Origin: JAWLDA01 sp041686855
Lineage (GTDB): Bacteria > Bacillota > Limnochordia > DTU080 > RSA5
Assembly (NCBI GenBank): GCA_041686855.1
Contig: JAWLDA010000009.1
Span: 62,001-126,000, forward strand
Length of the DNA: 64,000 nucleotides
Direction: 5' to 3'
The notes beneath the pieces are model-generated. The model was given only the letters and a program-made list of their open reading frames with translations, searched no databases and was not told the origin of the DNA. Shown one piece after another: positions 52,666-62,379 of this stretch (within the stretch, counting starts at the first letter, position 1; each line of letters opens with the position of its first letter). A program made the translations under genes and the position numbers.

Positions 52666-54063
52666 ATGATTGAAGATAGAGATGAAGTTAGAGATCCTGC
52701 GGTTCACCACGCGATTGACGTGCGTCAGTTTGGGGCGGTCGGTGACGGCGCTGCAGATGATACGGAGGCCATCCAACGGTCGTTGCGGGCCTCGGGCAAC
52801 TCGATCTTTTTCCCGAGAGGTGACTACCGCATCACCCGAAGCCTACACGTTGATCTAGCGGAACACGGGCGCGCGGCGATTCGTGGAGCGGGAGCAACCT
52901 TAGTGCATTCGGGGTCAGGGCCCGCCCTACATATCAGGGGGAGTCACCAGGGGACGTCCGATCCTGCCAGCGTCAGTGTGACTACGCACGAGCGGGAAAT
53001 AACGCCGCTCATCGACGGGATGGACGTGCTTGGCGATCATCCCGAGGCGGACGGCATCCGCCTGGAGATGAACCTCAAGTCGGTCATTTCGCGGACAACG
53101 TTGCGCGGGTGCCGCTACGGGATTCATGCCGTCCGGCGCAATCGGGATCTAATCATTGACGCCTGCCACATTTACAACAACTCGATCGGGATCTATCTCG
53201 ACGATGTCGACTTGCATCAAATCAACATTGTCGGCAACCACATCAGTCACAACGCGGCCGGTGGCATCAAGGTGGCAGGCGGCGCCATCCGCAACATCCA
53301 AGTGACTGGTAACGACATCGAGTACAACCATAAAGAGGGCGGCAGTGACATCTGGTTTATCGCCGGCGAGCGTGCCATTCGTGAAGGCGCGATTGTGGGG
53401 AATACGATTCAGGCGCTTTCCGGATCGGGTGGTGTGAACATTCGCATCGAGGGTTTCGCCGACAAGACTCCAGACAAGATCGGCCACCTCTCCATCACGG
53501 GCAACCACATCGCCAACCAGTCGGATGCGAACATATTCATTCGCCACAGTCGGGGCATCGGAATACACGGCAATACCATCAAGGGCGCTGCTCGCAACGT
53601 GGTCATCGAGGATTCGCGGGCCGTTGCGTGCAGCGAGAACGTGTTCGACGACAATCCGGACTACCGTGCCCATCAAGAGAATATAAGCCACGTCGGTAGC
53701 ATCTTGCTTAGGCGTGCGCACTATTGCAATGTTCAAGGGAATATCTTGACGCGTCCATTTGGTGGCTCGCAGGAGCGAGGCGGAGCGATCGAAGCTTACA
53801 GTGGCAGCTTTCTCAACATTAGCGGTTGTACGATCGTCGGACCGCGATGGCGAGGCGTGTGGTTGGAGGATGTGCAGGACTCCATTGTAACCGGCTGCAT
53901 CATTGCGCCAGGCGAGGGCGTCGACTCCATGCTCGAGGGCATCGCAGAATCGGGTGGGAGTGAGCGCAATCTGATTACGGGAAATCGAGTCCGACCGGGA
54001 CAAGGAGATGCGATTCGACTCGTCTCGGACACCAGCGTGGAGCAGGGTAACTTGACTGAATGA
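52666..54063 (+). CDS. Right-handed parallel beta-helix protein (pectate-lyase-3 type)
   Basis: 465 residues from the ATG at 52666 with AGGTGG five nt upstream. It starts with the VRQFGAVGDGAADDTEAIQ segment of the pectate-lyase-3/glycosyl hydrolase 28-like superfamily and continues as many beta-helix coils with recurring G-N-x-I patterns (VGNHISHN, VTGNDIEYN, ITGNHIANQ). There is no signal peptide, so it would act in the cytosol or be carried out in another way, for example during sporulation. Carbohydrate binding or cleavage is likely; the catalytic residues are not clear. Confidence 0.82.
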   Translation: MIEDRDEVRDPAVHHAIDVRQFGAVGDGAADDTEAIQRSLRASGNSIFFPRGDYRITRSLHVDLAEHGRAAIRGAGATLVHSGSGPALHIRGSHQGTSDPASVSVTTHEREITPLIDGMDVLGDHPEADGIRLEMNLKSVISRTTLRGCRYGIHAVRRNRDLIIDACHIYNNSIGIYLDDVDLHQINIVGNHISHNAAGGIKVAGGAIRNIQVTGNDIEYNHKEGGSDIWFIAGERAIREGAIVGNTIQALSGSGGVNIRIEGFADKTPDKIGHLSITGNHIANQSDANIFIRHSRGIGIHGNTIKGAARNVVIEDSRAVACSENVFDDNPDYRAHQENISHVGSILLRRAHYCNVQGNILTRPFGGSQERGGAIEAYSGSFLNISGCTIVGPRWRGVWLEDVQDSIVTGCIIAPGEGVDSMLEGIAESGGSERNLITGNRVRPGQGDAIRLVSDTSVEQGNLTE

Positions 54064-54090
54064 TAAGAGTGCGTAGAAAGGGTGGTCCAG

Positions 54091-55794
54091 GTGTCAGACC
54101 AGGTCGACGCTTCGCTGAAACACCTTAAGATACGGAGCTCGGTGATAACAGAAGGGCTCTCCCGTTCACCCAACAGAGCGCAATTGCGGGATGTCGGCTT
54201 CACTGATGAAGATTTCAACAAGCCTCTGATCGGTGTGGCCAGTACGTGGAGTGAGACGGTCCCTTGCAACATGCACATCGACGAGCTGGCTCGGCGATCT
54301 AAGGAGGGAGCGCGCGACGGTGGGGGCGCCCCCCTCATCTTCAATACGATCACCGTGTCGGACGCTATCGGTATGGGCACAGTGGGGATGCGCTACTCGT
54401 TGCCCAGTCGAGAGATCATCGCCGACTCGATTGAGACGGTCGCCGGCTCGCTACAAATGGACGGGTTGGTGACGATCGGCGGTTGCGACAAGAACATGCC
54501 CGCCTGCATGATTGCAATTGGCCGCATCGGTGTTCCCGCGGTCTTTGTATACGGCGGCACCATCTTGCCTGGTCGCTTTAAAGGCAAGGATATCGACATT
54601 GTGAGCGCCTTTGAAGCCGTTGGCCAGTACAACAGCGGCAAGATCGACAAAGAGGAGCTGTACGGCGTTGAGTGTCACGCCTGCCCCGGGCCCGGCTCTT
54701 GCGGTGGCATGTACACTGCCAATACGATGGCCTCGGCCATCGAGGCAATGGGCATGAGTCTACCAGGAAGCTCGTCGTATCCAGCGGTTTCGGCAGATAA
54801 GGTGGAGGAGTGCAAGGCGGCGGGGCGAGCCGTCGTTGGTCTCCTTAAAGAGGGGATCTACCCCAAGGATATCTTGACCAAGAGGGCCTTTGAGAACGCT
54901 ATTTCGGTGGTCATGGCCTTGGGTGGCTCCACCAACGCATTTTTGCACCTATTAGCCATTGCGAACAGTGTGGACATCGATCTCAGTTTGGATGACTTCG
55001 AGCGCATTCGCGCACGCGTCCCGCACGTGGCGGATCTCAAGCCCAGCAGCACGTACGTGATGAAGGATCTGTATGACGTGGGCGGCGTCCCCGGCGTGAT
55101 GAAGATGCTGCTCGAGGAGGGCCTGCTCGACGGCGATCAGCTTACGGTGACGGGTCATACCATTGCAGAAAACCTCAAGTCGTTTCAACCCCTCCAAGAG
55201 GGACAAAAGGTGATTCGCCCCTTGGACCGGCCTTTGCGCGCCACAGGTCCTCTGGTCGTCTTGCGAGGAAATCTAGCTCCGGAAGGCGCTGTAGCCAAGG
55301 TCTCGGGACTCAAACGGACGCAGATCACCGGCCCGGCTCGGGTCTTTAATTCGGAGGAAGAGGCCACCGAGGCTTTGCTCAACGACAAGGTTAAAAAAGG
55401 GGATGTCGTCGTCATCCGGTACGAGGGTCCCAAAGGCGGCCCCGGCATGCGGGAGATGCTGGCGATCACGGCGATCGTCGTGGGTAAAGGTTTGGGGGAG
55501 TCGGTCGGCCTCATTACCGACGGGCGGTTCTCGGGCGGGACGCACGGGCTGGTCGTGGGCCATGTGGCTCCAGAGGCCCAGGTCGGTGGACCGATCGGTC
55601 TCATCGAGGACGGCGATATGATCACCGTTGACAGTGAAAAAGGTGAGTTGTCGGTCGCGCTCTCCCAAGCGGAATTGGACGCCCGCGCCGCCGCGTGGAC
55701 GGCCCCGCCACTCAAGGTCCAGCGAGGCATTCTAGCCAAGTATGCCAAGAGTGTTTCGTCTGCGGCCCTTGGTGCCGTGACGGATTTAGAGTAG
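54091..55794 (+). CDS. ilvD: Dihydroxy-acid dehydratase
   Basis: 567 residues from the GTG at 54091 (AAAGGG eight nt upstream; another GTG at 54082). Dehydrates 2,3-dihydroxy-3-methyl acids in valine, leucine and isoleucine synthesis, using an iron-sulphur cluster and Mg. Cluster cysteines are seen in GGCDKNMPAC and ECHACPGPGSCGG; the C-terminal SGGTHGLVVGHVAPEA motif carries the catalytic serine region. It fits the same pathway as cimA but has no T-box of its own visible in the 27 nt upstream. Confidence 0.97.
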   Translation: MSDQVDASLKHLKIRSSVITEGLSRSPNRAQLRDVGFTDEDFNKPLIGVASTWSETVPCNMHIDELARRSKEGARDGGGAPLIFNTITVSDAIGMGTVGMRYSLPSREIIADSIETVAGSLQMDGLVTIGGCDKNMPACMIAIGRIGVPAVFVYGGTILPGRFKGKDIDIVSAFEAVGQYNSGKIDKEELYGVECHACPGPGSCGGMYTANTMASAIEAMGMSLPGSSSYPAVSADKVEECKAAGRAVVGLLKEGIYPKDILTKRAFENAISVVMALGGSTNAFLHLLAIANSVDIDLSLDDFERIRARVPHVADLKPSSTYVMKDLYDVGGVPGVMKMLLEEGLLDGDQLTVTGHTIAENLKSFQPLQEGQKVIRPLDRPLRATGPLVVLRGNLAPEGAVAKVSGLKRTQITGPARVFNSEEEATEALLNDKVKKGDVVVIRYEGPKGGPGMREMLAITAIVVGKGLGESVGLITDGRFSGGTHGLVVGHVAPEAQVGGPIGLIEDGDMITVDSEKGELSVALSQAELDARAAAWTAPPLKVQRGILAKYAKSVSSAALGAVTDLE

Positions 55795-55799
55795 CAACA

Positions 55800-56540
55800 T
55801 CAGATCTTGAAAAGTGTATTGATACTAGCGAAGAGGATTACCAAGGAGGCCATGCGGCGAATATGGATCGGCTGGGTCTGGCGGGTGACGCAAACGCCCA
55901 GTCGTGAGCCCGCTATGGCTGCGAGGGATCCGAGGAGCGCCAACTTCAAGAGTGTCGCGTCCAAGTCACCTGCGGACCCGTGCAATCCAAGCGTCATAAG
56001 GTTGCCAAGGAGAAGGGTGACTCCGAGTGTCGCTTTGTAGGAAATCGCCTTTTCGTGCGTGCTTAGAAAGTAAAGGACCAACCACGGCCCTCCCATACTA
56101 AAGAGGCCACCGGTCACGCCCGATAGAAACCCGAGGAGGAGGGCGATCGGCAAAGAGATTCGAATTCGTGTTTGGACGTTTTGAAACGTCTTGTAGAGGA
56201 GATGCAAGGCGAAGAGCATGAGTACAATGGCGAGCCAGTACTTCATCTCCCGAGAATCCCCGTAGACTCGCAAGAGCGGGAACGCCACCAAGCGCCCGAG
56301 AAAGACGGTGCTCAGCACGGGGACGAGATTCCGCCAATCGATGTGACGCCAAAGTTGAAACACCACGGCCATAGATGTAACTGCGCTCAACGCGACGGCG
56401 ATTAAGATTGTCTCTTTGATGGTAAAGAGAAGTGTCAAGAGGCCTACCGCAAAGAGGCCGAACCCAAACCCGCTCGCACCTTGGATAAAACCGGCGACAA
56501 ATACGATGACGATGTAAAAGAAGAGAGTGTGCAGATCCAA
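55800..56540 (-). CDS. TSUP family transporter (TauE/SafE-like)
   Basis: 246 residues from a TTG with AGGGAG ten nt upstream. About eight membrane helices in two repeats; the first repeat has FIQGASGFGFGLFAVGLL and the second GFLSGVTGGLFSMGGPWLVLY, the family's GxxSGxxGG motifs. Members export sulphite, sulphonates or organic acids. It is convergent with ilvD, five nt apart. Confidence 0.9.
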   Translation of the reverse strand: MDLHTLFFYIVIVFVAGFIQGASGFGFGLFAVGLLTLLFTIKETILIAVALSAVTSMAVVFQLWRHIDWRNLVPVLSTVFLGRLVAFPLLRVYGDSREMKYWLAIVLMLFALHLLYKTFQNVQTRIRISLPIALLLGFLSGVTGGLFSMGGPWLVLYFLSTHEKAISYKATLGVTLLLGNLMTLGLHGSAGDLDATLLKLALLGSLAAIAGSRLGVCVTRQTQPIHIRRMASLVILFASINTLFKI

Positions 56541-56675
56541 CAGCCTTTGGCTCCCTGTCGGGCAGAGGTTCGATGCTCATATTGGCGGGAGTCAAAGGAG
56601 TCTCCTGCTTCGCTTTCGTGACCAGGTACTGTTTAAGGCGCCTCCAAAAAATTTGAGAGAGCGTGGTGGGTATGG

Positions 56676-59279
56676 ATGAACATGCGCGCAGTTCCTACTG
56701 GCATCGAGTCCTTGGACCGAGTCGTCCAGGGTTTACGCCTGGGTGACAACGTGGTGTGGCAGGTCGACGAGCTGGCTGACTATGCCGCCTTCGCCCGGCT
56801 CTTCGCGGAACAAGCGATCGGGGACGGAGAGCCTTGTGTCTATGTCAGGTTTGCTCCTCATGAGCCGATCCTTCACCCGACCCCCGGACTCACCATCGTC
56901 GAAGTCGATCCACGTCCCGGATTTGACGCGTTTAGCGGTAACATTCACCGCATCATCGACGAAGCCGGGAGGGGTGTCCGGCATGTTTTTGACAACCTCT
57001 CCGCCCTGGCCGTCGAGTGGAGCACGGACGAACAGATAGCCAACTTTTTCCAGTTCGCCTGTCCGTACCTCTACGAGTTGGATACGGTCGCTTACTTCGC
57101 CCTCACTCGGCACCAACACGATGGGAAGGCCATCGCTCGCATTCGCGACACCACACAAGTGTTGTTTGACCTCTTTCGTGTCGGTGAGAACCTTTACATG
57201 CATCCTTTGAAGGTGGCCCAGCGGTATACACAGCGGATGTTCTTGCCGCACCAGGTTAGCGAAGGCACGCTCACCCCGATATTCCATAGCGGTGACGCTG
57301 CGGTGGTCGCCGCGAGCGCCAGGCGCAGACCTCTCAGCGCTCGGACAAGTTCCATCGCACCATGGGAGAGTCTCTATGAACGGCTCCTTCAATATCGGGG
57401 GAACGAGGATTCTCCGGAAGTGGTTCCTCTCAAGCAGGAGTTCTGCCGCATGTTGCTTGGGAACCAGACCCGCATCAACGAGTTGGCCGACAGGTACCTC
57501 ACGTTGGATGATCTCATCGGAATTCGGGAGCGCTTGATCGGTTCGGGAAAGATCGGCGGTAAGGCTGCGGGCCTGATTCTGGCCAGATGCATCCTGCGTG
57601 AGCGCAGCGACGTCACCAACTATCACGAGGTGTTTGAGGATCACGATTCATTCTTTATCGGATCAGATATCTTCTTTAGCTTTCTGGTGAACAATGATCT
57701 CTTCCGCCTGAGGTGGCAAATTGCGCGAGAGGACGGGCTGTCGACGGAGAGGTTTGAAGATGTGGAACAGCGCTTCCTCGATGGGGAGTTTTCTGGGGAG
57801 ATTGTCGAACAGTTTCGCGTCATGTTGGATTACTACGGGCAGGCGCCGGTGATCGTGAGATCGAGCAGCTTGCTCGAGGACAGCTTTGGCAACGCTTTTG
57901 CCGGTAAGTACAGGAGTGAGTTTTGCGCCAATCAGGGAAGCCCCCGGGATCGACTGGAGGAGTTTTTGCGCGCAGTGAAGCTGGTTTACGCCAGCACGCT
58001 CAATCCTGATGCTCTCTCGTACCGACGAAAGCATGATTTGATCGACAGGGATGAGCAGATGGCGATCCTCGTGCAGCGGGTAGCCGGCGCGCCGTACAAG
58101 GAGTATTTCTTCCCCAGTGTGGCAGGTGTGGCCATCTCACGGAACCTTTATGTTTGGACCGATCGGATCGACGAGAGACAGGGCCTTGTGCGTCTGGTCT
58201 TTGGTTTGGGGACGCGGGCGGTTAATCGTGTCGGCAGCGATTATCCCAGGATGTTCGCTGTCAGTCATCCGCAGCTCAGACCGGAACTGGGCAGACGAAT
58301 CCTTACCTACTCCCAACGCCAGGTTGACGTGATTGATTTACAGCGGAACCGCTTTGCAAGCGTGTCCGTGCAGGAGCTGCTGAGCGGCTTGGATTACCCC
58401 CATCTGAAGCTCTATACCTCCCTGTGGAAAGGGGGGTATGCGCTTGATGCATGGATGAGCGGCCCCTCCGGTCCAGAGGAAGAGTTGGTGCTGACCTTCA
58501 ACACGTTGCTGGAGCGGACCGGCTTCGTTAACACGATCCGCGGCATGCTCTCGACCCTGGAAGAAGCGTATGGCCACCCCGTCGATACAGAGTTTACGGC
58601 CTCCCTCAGTGACGATGGGCAAGTTCGAGTCAATCTGGTGCAATGCCGCCCCTTGTTCTTACCTGATGCAGCGGAGGCGGTGGAGATTGCGGAGGACATT
58701 CCGCAGGAACAGATTCTCTTTCGGTCGTCTGGGACCATTCGCGGGGGGAGTGTCCCGCGGATCCGTTACATACTCTACATCGATCCTGCCGTCTACGATC
58801 CCGCGCCGATGGGCGTGAAACGCGCTATTCCACAGCTGATTGGGCGTATCAATCGCTTTTTTGAGACGGCGGCCGAGAACGTAATGATGATGGGGCCGGG
58901 GAGATGGGGGAGTAGCAGTATCAATCTGGGTATCGGCGTTGGTTATGCCCAAATCAATCACACCCAGGTCCTCGTCGAGATGGCGCGCGAAGCGGCCGGA
59001 ATGGTGCCTGACGTCTCTTACGGAACCCACTTTTTCCAAGATCTCGTTGAGGATGAAATCATCTATCTGGCCGTCTATCCCGACGATCAAACGTCAGAGT
59101 TTGACGAAGCCTTTTTCACCGAATCTCCAAACGTCCTCACCCAGGTGCTGCCTGACGCAAGGGAGATCGCCAACGTGGTCCGACTCATCGATGTGGCGGC
59201 TGTCACCGGCTCGTACGCCAAAGTGGTGGCCGATCCGCAGGCTCAGATCGGCCTTTGCTACCTGGAGACCAACGCGTAA
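56676..59279 (+). CDS. PEP/pyruvate-binding domain protein with degenerate KaiC/RecA-like N-terminal domain
   Basis: 867 residues. Residues 1-215 look like a KaiC/RecA-fold domain (VPTGIESLDRVVQGLRLGDN, then YFALTRHQHDGKAIARIRDT) but the Walker A GKT is missing, so ATP hydrolysis there is unlikely. Residues about 290-670 match the PEP synthase/PPDK nucleotide-binding domain (IGGKAAGLILAR, then VIVRSSSLLEDSFGNAFAGK near 390, and VRVNLVQCRPL at its end). The C-terminal 190 residues (NVMMMGPGRWGSSS) are conserved but unnamed to me. It has no PEP synthase phosphohistidine and PEP-binding domains, so it is probably a phosphotransfer or regulatory protein. Single gene with no obvious partner. Confidence 0.78.
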   Translation: MNMRAVPTGIESLDRVVQGLRLGDNVVWQVDELADYAAFARLFAEQAIGDGEPCVYVRFAPHEPILHPTPGLTIVEVDPRPGFDAFSGNIHRIIDEAGRGVRHVFDNLSALAVEWSTDEQIANFFQFACPYLYELDTVAYFALTRHQHDGKAIARIRDTTQVLFDLFRVGENLYMHPLKVAQRYTQRMFLPHQVSEGTLTPIFHSGDAAVVAASARRRPLSARTSSIAPWESLYERLLQYRGNEDSPEVVPLKQEFCRMLLGNQTRINELADRYLTLDDLIGIRERLIGSGKIGGKAAGLILARCILRERSDVTNYHEVFEDHDSFFIGSDIFFSFLVNNDLFRLRWQIAREDGLSTERFEDVEQRFLDGEFSGEIVEQFRVMLDYYGQAPVIVRSSSLLEDSFGNAFAGKYRSEFCANQGSPRDRLEEFLRAVKLVYASTLNPDALSYRRKHDLIDRDEQMAILVQRVAGAPYKEYFFPSVAGVAISRNLYVWTDRIDERQGLVRLVFGLGTRAVNRVGSDYPRMFAVSHPQLRPELGRRILTYSQRQVDVIDLQRNRFASVSVQELLSGLDYPHLKLYTSLWKGGYALDAWMSGPSGPEEELVLTFNTLLERTGFVNTIRGMLSTLEEAYGHPVDTEFTASLSDDGQVRVNLVQCRPLFLPDAAEAVEIAEDIPQEQILFRSSGTIRGGSVPRIRYILYIDPAVYDPAPMGVKRAIPQLIGRINRFFETAAENVMMMGPGRWGSSSINLGIGVGYAQINHTQVLVEMAREAAGMVPDVSYGTHFFQDLVEDEIIYLAVYPDDQTSEFDEAFFTESPNVLTQVLPDAREIANVVRLIDVAAVTGSYAKVVADPQAQIGLCYLETNA

Positions 59280-59290
59280 AGGCTGCTAAG

Positions 59291-59926
59291 TCATCTCGGT
59301 GCCTTCGTGCTGTCTTCGCCTGGAGTGGGGAGATCTTCAAACAGGTAACGGTGAAGGGTCGGAGCAATGGTTGCGACGACACTCTCTTTGTCTGCCGTGG
59401 CGAGCGGTTCAATTTTAAAAATGTACCTGGCAAATGCCAATCCAAAGAGCTGACTGGAGATTAGCGAAGCGCGCATAGGGATCTCAGATGGTTCGACGAC
59501 GTCGCCCAGACCGTCGATCACTCGACGCACGATTTGGGACGAAAAGAGATCCCGCACGAGCCTCTGTGACTTTTTATGGGACGCGGCGCTCCGCACCACG
59601 CTTGCGATCGCCGGCCCGCTGATGGGTCCTTCCCACACGGCGAGAAAAATCCTAACGAGTCGCTGGGCCACTTGGTCAGGGTCGCCGGCGAAGACTTTGG
59701 GTACGACCCTGTCGGGATCAAATGGTAGCTGAACACTGGCTAAGAAGAGCTTGTCCTTGCTGGCAAAGTAATGGAGCACCAGCGACGGATCAACATGTGC
59801 TTTGGAGGCGATCTCTCGGATGGACGCTTTGTCGTAGCCGTGTTCGGCGAAGACCTCCCGGGCGACCGCGAGGATGCTTCCGCGTGTATCTTGATTGCCC
59901 GGTCTGCGTCCTTTCCGGCGTTTCAT
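59291..59926 (-). CDS. TetR family transcriptional regulator
   Basis: 211 residues. N-terminal helix-turn-helix (ILAVAREVFAEHGYDKASIR, EIASKAHVDPSLVLHYFASK) typical of TetR; the C-terminal ligand domain is variable, with a TetR_C-type SGPAIASVVRSAASH segment. It follows the ABC-2 exporter genes on the same strand and probably represses them until a toxic ligand binds. Confidence 0.92.
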   Translation of the reverse strand: MKRRKGRRPGNQDTRGSILAVAREVFAEHGYDKASIREIASKAHVDPSLVLHYFASKDKLFLASVQLPFDPDRVVPKVFAGDPDQVAQRLVRIFLAVWEGPISGPAIASVVRSAASHKKSQRLVRDLFSSQIVRRVIDGLGDVVEPSEIPMRASLISSQLFGLAFARYIFKIEPLATADKESVVATIAPTLHRYLFEDLPTPGEDSTKAPR

Positions 59927-59942
59927 TACCTAATCCCTCCGA

Positions 59943-59978
59943 TTTACGGGGTTCGTCGTCTTTACGGGGTTCGTCGTC
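59943..59978. repeat. 18-bp tandem duplication spanning a stop codon
   Basis: Two exact copies of TTTACGGGGTTCGTCGTC, at 59943-59960 and 59961-59978. On the minus strand the unit encodes the permease's final Arg-Arg-Thr-Pro and its stop, so the gene end is duplicated. The first stop met ends translation, and the second copy is silent. Confidence 0.9.
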
Positions 59979-60699
59979 GCAATGTGACGGCGCCCATCAC
60001 GAGAGCCGTTATCACAACTCCGATCAAGAGAATCATATCACGCCATAGCGTCGCTGTCGGATCGGCGTGTGCGCCGACCTCTTGCAGAGCTTCTACTGCG
60101 TACGAGAGAGGCATGATCGTGCTGATTGCGCGTAACCAATCGGCCATCTGTTCCCGCGGGACAAGGAGTCCGCACAAGAGAAATTGAGGGAAGACGACTA
60201 ACGGCATGAACTGTGCGGCCTGAAACTCTGTCTTGGCGAATGCACTAAAGAAGAGGCCCATAGAGACTCCTAAGAGGGCATCGATGACCGCTATCAGGAT
60301 CACGAGCCACTGACTGCCAAGGGTCTCCAGATCGAGGAACGCGTAAGCGACGGTTGATGCTAACAGCGCTTGAATGGCGGCCGCTAAGCCAAAGGCGGCG
60401 CCGTATCCAAAGAGCAGATCTAACTTGCCTACGGGAGTCGTAAACAGCCTCTCGAGCGTCCCGGACGTTCGCTCACGTAGCATGGCGATGCTGGTAACCA
60501 AAAACATGACTGTAAACGGAAAGATGCCAAGCATCACCAGCGCGATACGATCGTAGATTGGCTCGTTCCCTTCCAACATGTAGTAAAGCAATGTGAGGAG
60601 CATCACCGGCACCACGAGTAAGAGTGCAATCGTGCGTCGATCGTGGCATAGCTGACGAAGGATTCGTAACGTGGTGCTCATCAGGATGCGCAAAGACAT
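59962..60699 (-). CDS. ABC-2 type exporter permease
   Basis: 245 residues with six hydrophobic segments. ABC-2 membrane protein: LRERTSGTLERLFTTPVGK in the cytosolic loop and the PLVVFPQFLLCGLLVPREQMADWLRAIS segment before the last helices. It pairs with the ATPase gene, whose stop directly touches this start (TAA-ATG). The substrate is probably a drug, lipid or other hydrophobic compound. Confidence 0.93.
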   Translation of the reverse strand: MSLRILMSTTLRILRQLCHDRRTIALLLVVPVMLLTLLYYMLEGNEPIYDRIALVMLGIFPFTVMFLVTSIAMLRERTSGTLERLFTTPVGKLDLLFGYGAAFGLAAAIQALLASTVAYAFLDLETLGSQWLVILIAVIDALLGVSMGLFFSAFAKTEFQAAQFMPLVVFPQFLLCGLLVPREQMADWLRAISTIMPLSYAVEALQEVGAHADPTATLWRDMILLIGVVITALVMGAVTLRRRTP

Positions 60700-61419
60700 T
60701 TAACCCACCTCCAATGTGGCTCGGATGAGCTTGAGAAATGCCGCATCGAGATCCTCGACGCCGGCGGCGGCTTTGACCGCCGCGGGGGTGTCGTCCGCGA
60801 TGATCGTTCCTTCTCGGATCAGAATGAGGCGGTCACATCGATTGGCTTCGTCCATCACATGACTCGAGATGAGAAGCGTCGTCCCTTGTTGAGCGAGTTC
60901 GCGAAAGTGTGCCCAAAGTTCGTCCCGCAGGACCGGGTCCTGGCCGACCGTCGGTTCGTCGAGCACGAGTACTTCAGGACGAAAGACGAGGGCACAGGCC
61001 AACGAAGCTCGGCTGCGCTGGCCACCGGAGAGAGTCCCAATCAACTGGTCGGCCTGCTCAGAGAGGCCGACGCTGCGGATTGCTTTTTCGGCCTCGGACA
61101 TCCCTAGACCGTATAGGCTCGCGAAGTACCGGACATTCTCCCGCACGGTCAGATCCGAGTAAACACTGGGCGACTGTGTGACATAACCAATCTTGTGGCG
61201 AAGTGCGCGCGATCCCGCCGGTTCCCCACAGACCGTGACGCGCCCCGATGTGACTATCTGCACACCCATGATCGCACGGAGCAAGGTTGTCTTGCCACTG
61301 CCGCTCGGTCCAAGGAGCCCGGTGACACTGCCTCGACGGACTGTTGTCGTGATTCCATGCAGCACGATTTTCTTGCCGCGTTCCACGACGAGATCGTCCA
61401 CTTCAATCACACGCTCCAA
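60700..61419 (-). CDS. ABC transporter ATP-binding protein
   Basis: 239 residues from a TTG with GGAGGG seven nt upstream. Walker A GPSGSGKTT, Q-loop VTQSPSVYS, signature LSGGQRSR, Walker B VLVLDEPTVGQD and the switch His in ISSHVMDEA are all present. It powers the ABC-2 permease encoded next. First gene of a three-gene operon with the permease and TetR. Confidence 0.95.
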   Translation of the reverse strand: MERVIEVDDLVVERGKKIVLHGITTTVRRGSVTGLLGPSGSGKTTLLRAIMGVQIVTSGRVTVCGEPAGSRALRHKIGYVTQSPSVYSDLTVRENVRYFASLYGLGMSEAEKAIRSVGLSEQADQLIGTLSGGQRSRASLACALVFRPEVLVLDEPTVGQDPVLRDELWAHFRELAQQGTTLLISSHVMDEANRCDRLILIREGTIIADDTPAAVKAAAGVEDLDAAFLKLIRATLEVG

Positions 61420-61580
61420 AGAGGGTCCCTCCTAATTCAACGAGTGTTGAATAAATGCTACCCCAGTTTATGTCAGCGCGCAAGAGCGGGATGACTCGTT
61501 TGTAGGGACTGCCATTGTTGGTAGCATCTCGTCGAAAGGTGCGCGATAATGAAGCCGATTTTGAAAATGAGGTGGACATC

Positions 61581-62327
61581 GTGTCAAAAGCATTTGCCTG
61601 GCCAAACGGTTGTGAAGGGGCGATCTCGCTCACCTTTGACGACGGTCGAGATGATCAGCTCGAGAAGGCCGTTCCTCTTCTGGACCGTCATGGAATCCGG
61701 GCCACGTTTTACACGCCTCTTGGGCAGAGCGACTGGCAGACGAGGCTTGAGCGCTGGCGAGGGGTGAGCGAATCGGGACATGAGATTGGCAACCATAGCG
61801 TCAATCACCCCTGCCCGGGCTCGCTTTTTCCCGAGTGGCCCAGCTCAAAGTGCCTGGAGCAGATGACCCTTGTCGACATCGAAGCGGAGATTTTGCTGGC
61901 AGAGGAGCGGCTCAATTCGTTCTTTCCCGACCGGCCCCGCACCTATTGCTACCCGTGCTACGCCGACTTTGTCGGCTCGGGCGCCAATCGACAGAGTTAC
62001 GTGCCCGTGGTTGCCAAGCATTTTATTGCGGCACGCGGCAAAGGGGAGTTTGGTCGCAACTACCCGGCCACCTGTGAGCTGCACTATCTAAACAGCTGGC
62101 GCTGTGAAGGGATGAGCGGGCCACAGATGATCGGTTGGACAGAGTTGGCCGCGCGGCACGGCTCGTGGGACATCTTTACCTTTCATAGTATCGATCACGG
62201 AAAGCTCGGTGTCAGGTTGTGTGACTTGGAAGAGCTCGTCGCTCATCTGGCTAGAGCTCATCAACGACTTTGGGTGGCGCCGGTCGTGGAGGTTGCACAA
62301 TACATCGCCGCGTGGCGGTCCAGCTAG
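61581..62327 (+). CDS. Polysaccharide deacetylase family protein
   Basis: 248 residues from the GTG at 61581 (GAGGTG six nt upstream); the frame runs upstream to a TTG at 61515. NodB-type fold: ISLTFDDGRDD holds the catalytic and metal Asp, IGNHSVNHPCPG has the metal-binding HxxxH, and a late TFHSID has the catalytic His. It would remove acetyl (or a related acyl) groups from a sugar polymer or small amide. No signal peptide, so a cytosolic or small-molecule substrate is possible. Confidence 0.87.
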   Translation: MSKAFAWPNGCEGAISLTFDDGRDDQLEKAVPLLDRHGIRATFYTPLGQSDWQTRLERWRGVSESGHEIGNHSVNHPCPGSLFPEWPSSKCLEQMTLVDIEAEILLAEERLNSFFPDRPRTYCYPCYADFVGSGANRQSYVPVVAKHFIAARGKGEFGRNYPATCELHYLNSWRCEGMSGPQMIGWTELAARHGSWDIFTFHSIDHGKLGVRLCDLEELVAHLARAHQRLWVAPVVEVAQYIAAWRSS

Positions 62328-62379
62328 CGCCTCGATAACTGTTTATTGGGCCCTCTCACAGATGGATATCGGTCTAACC

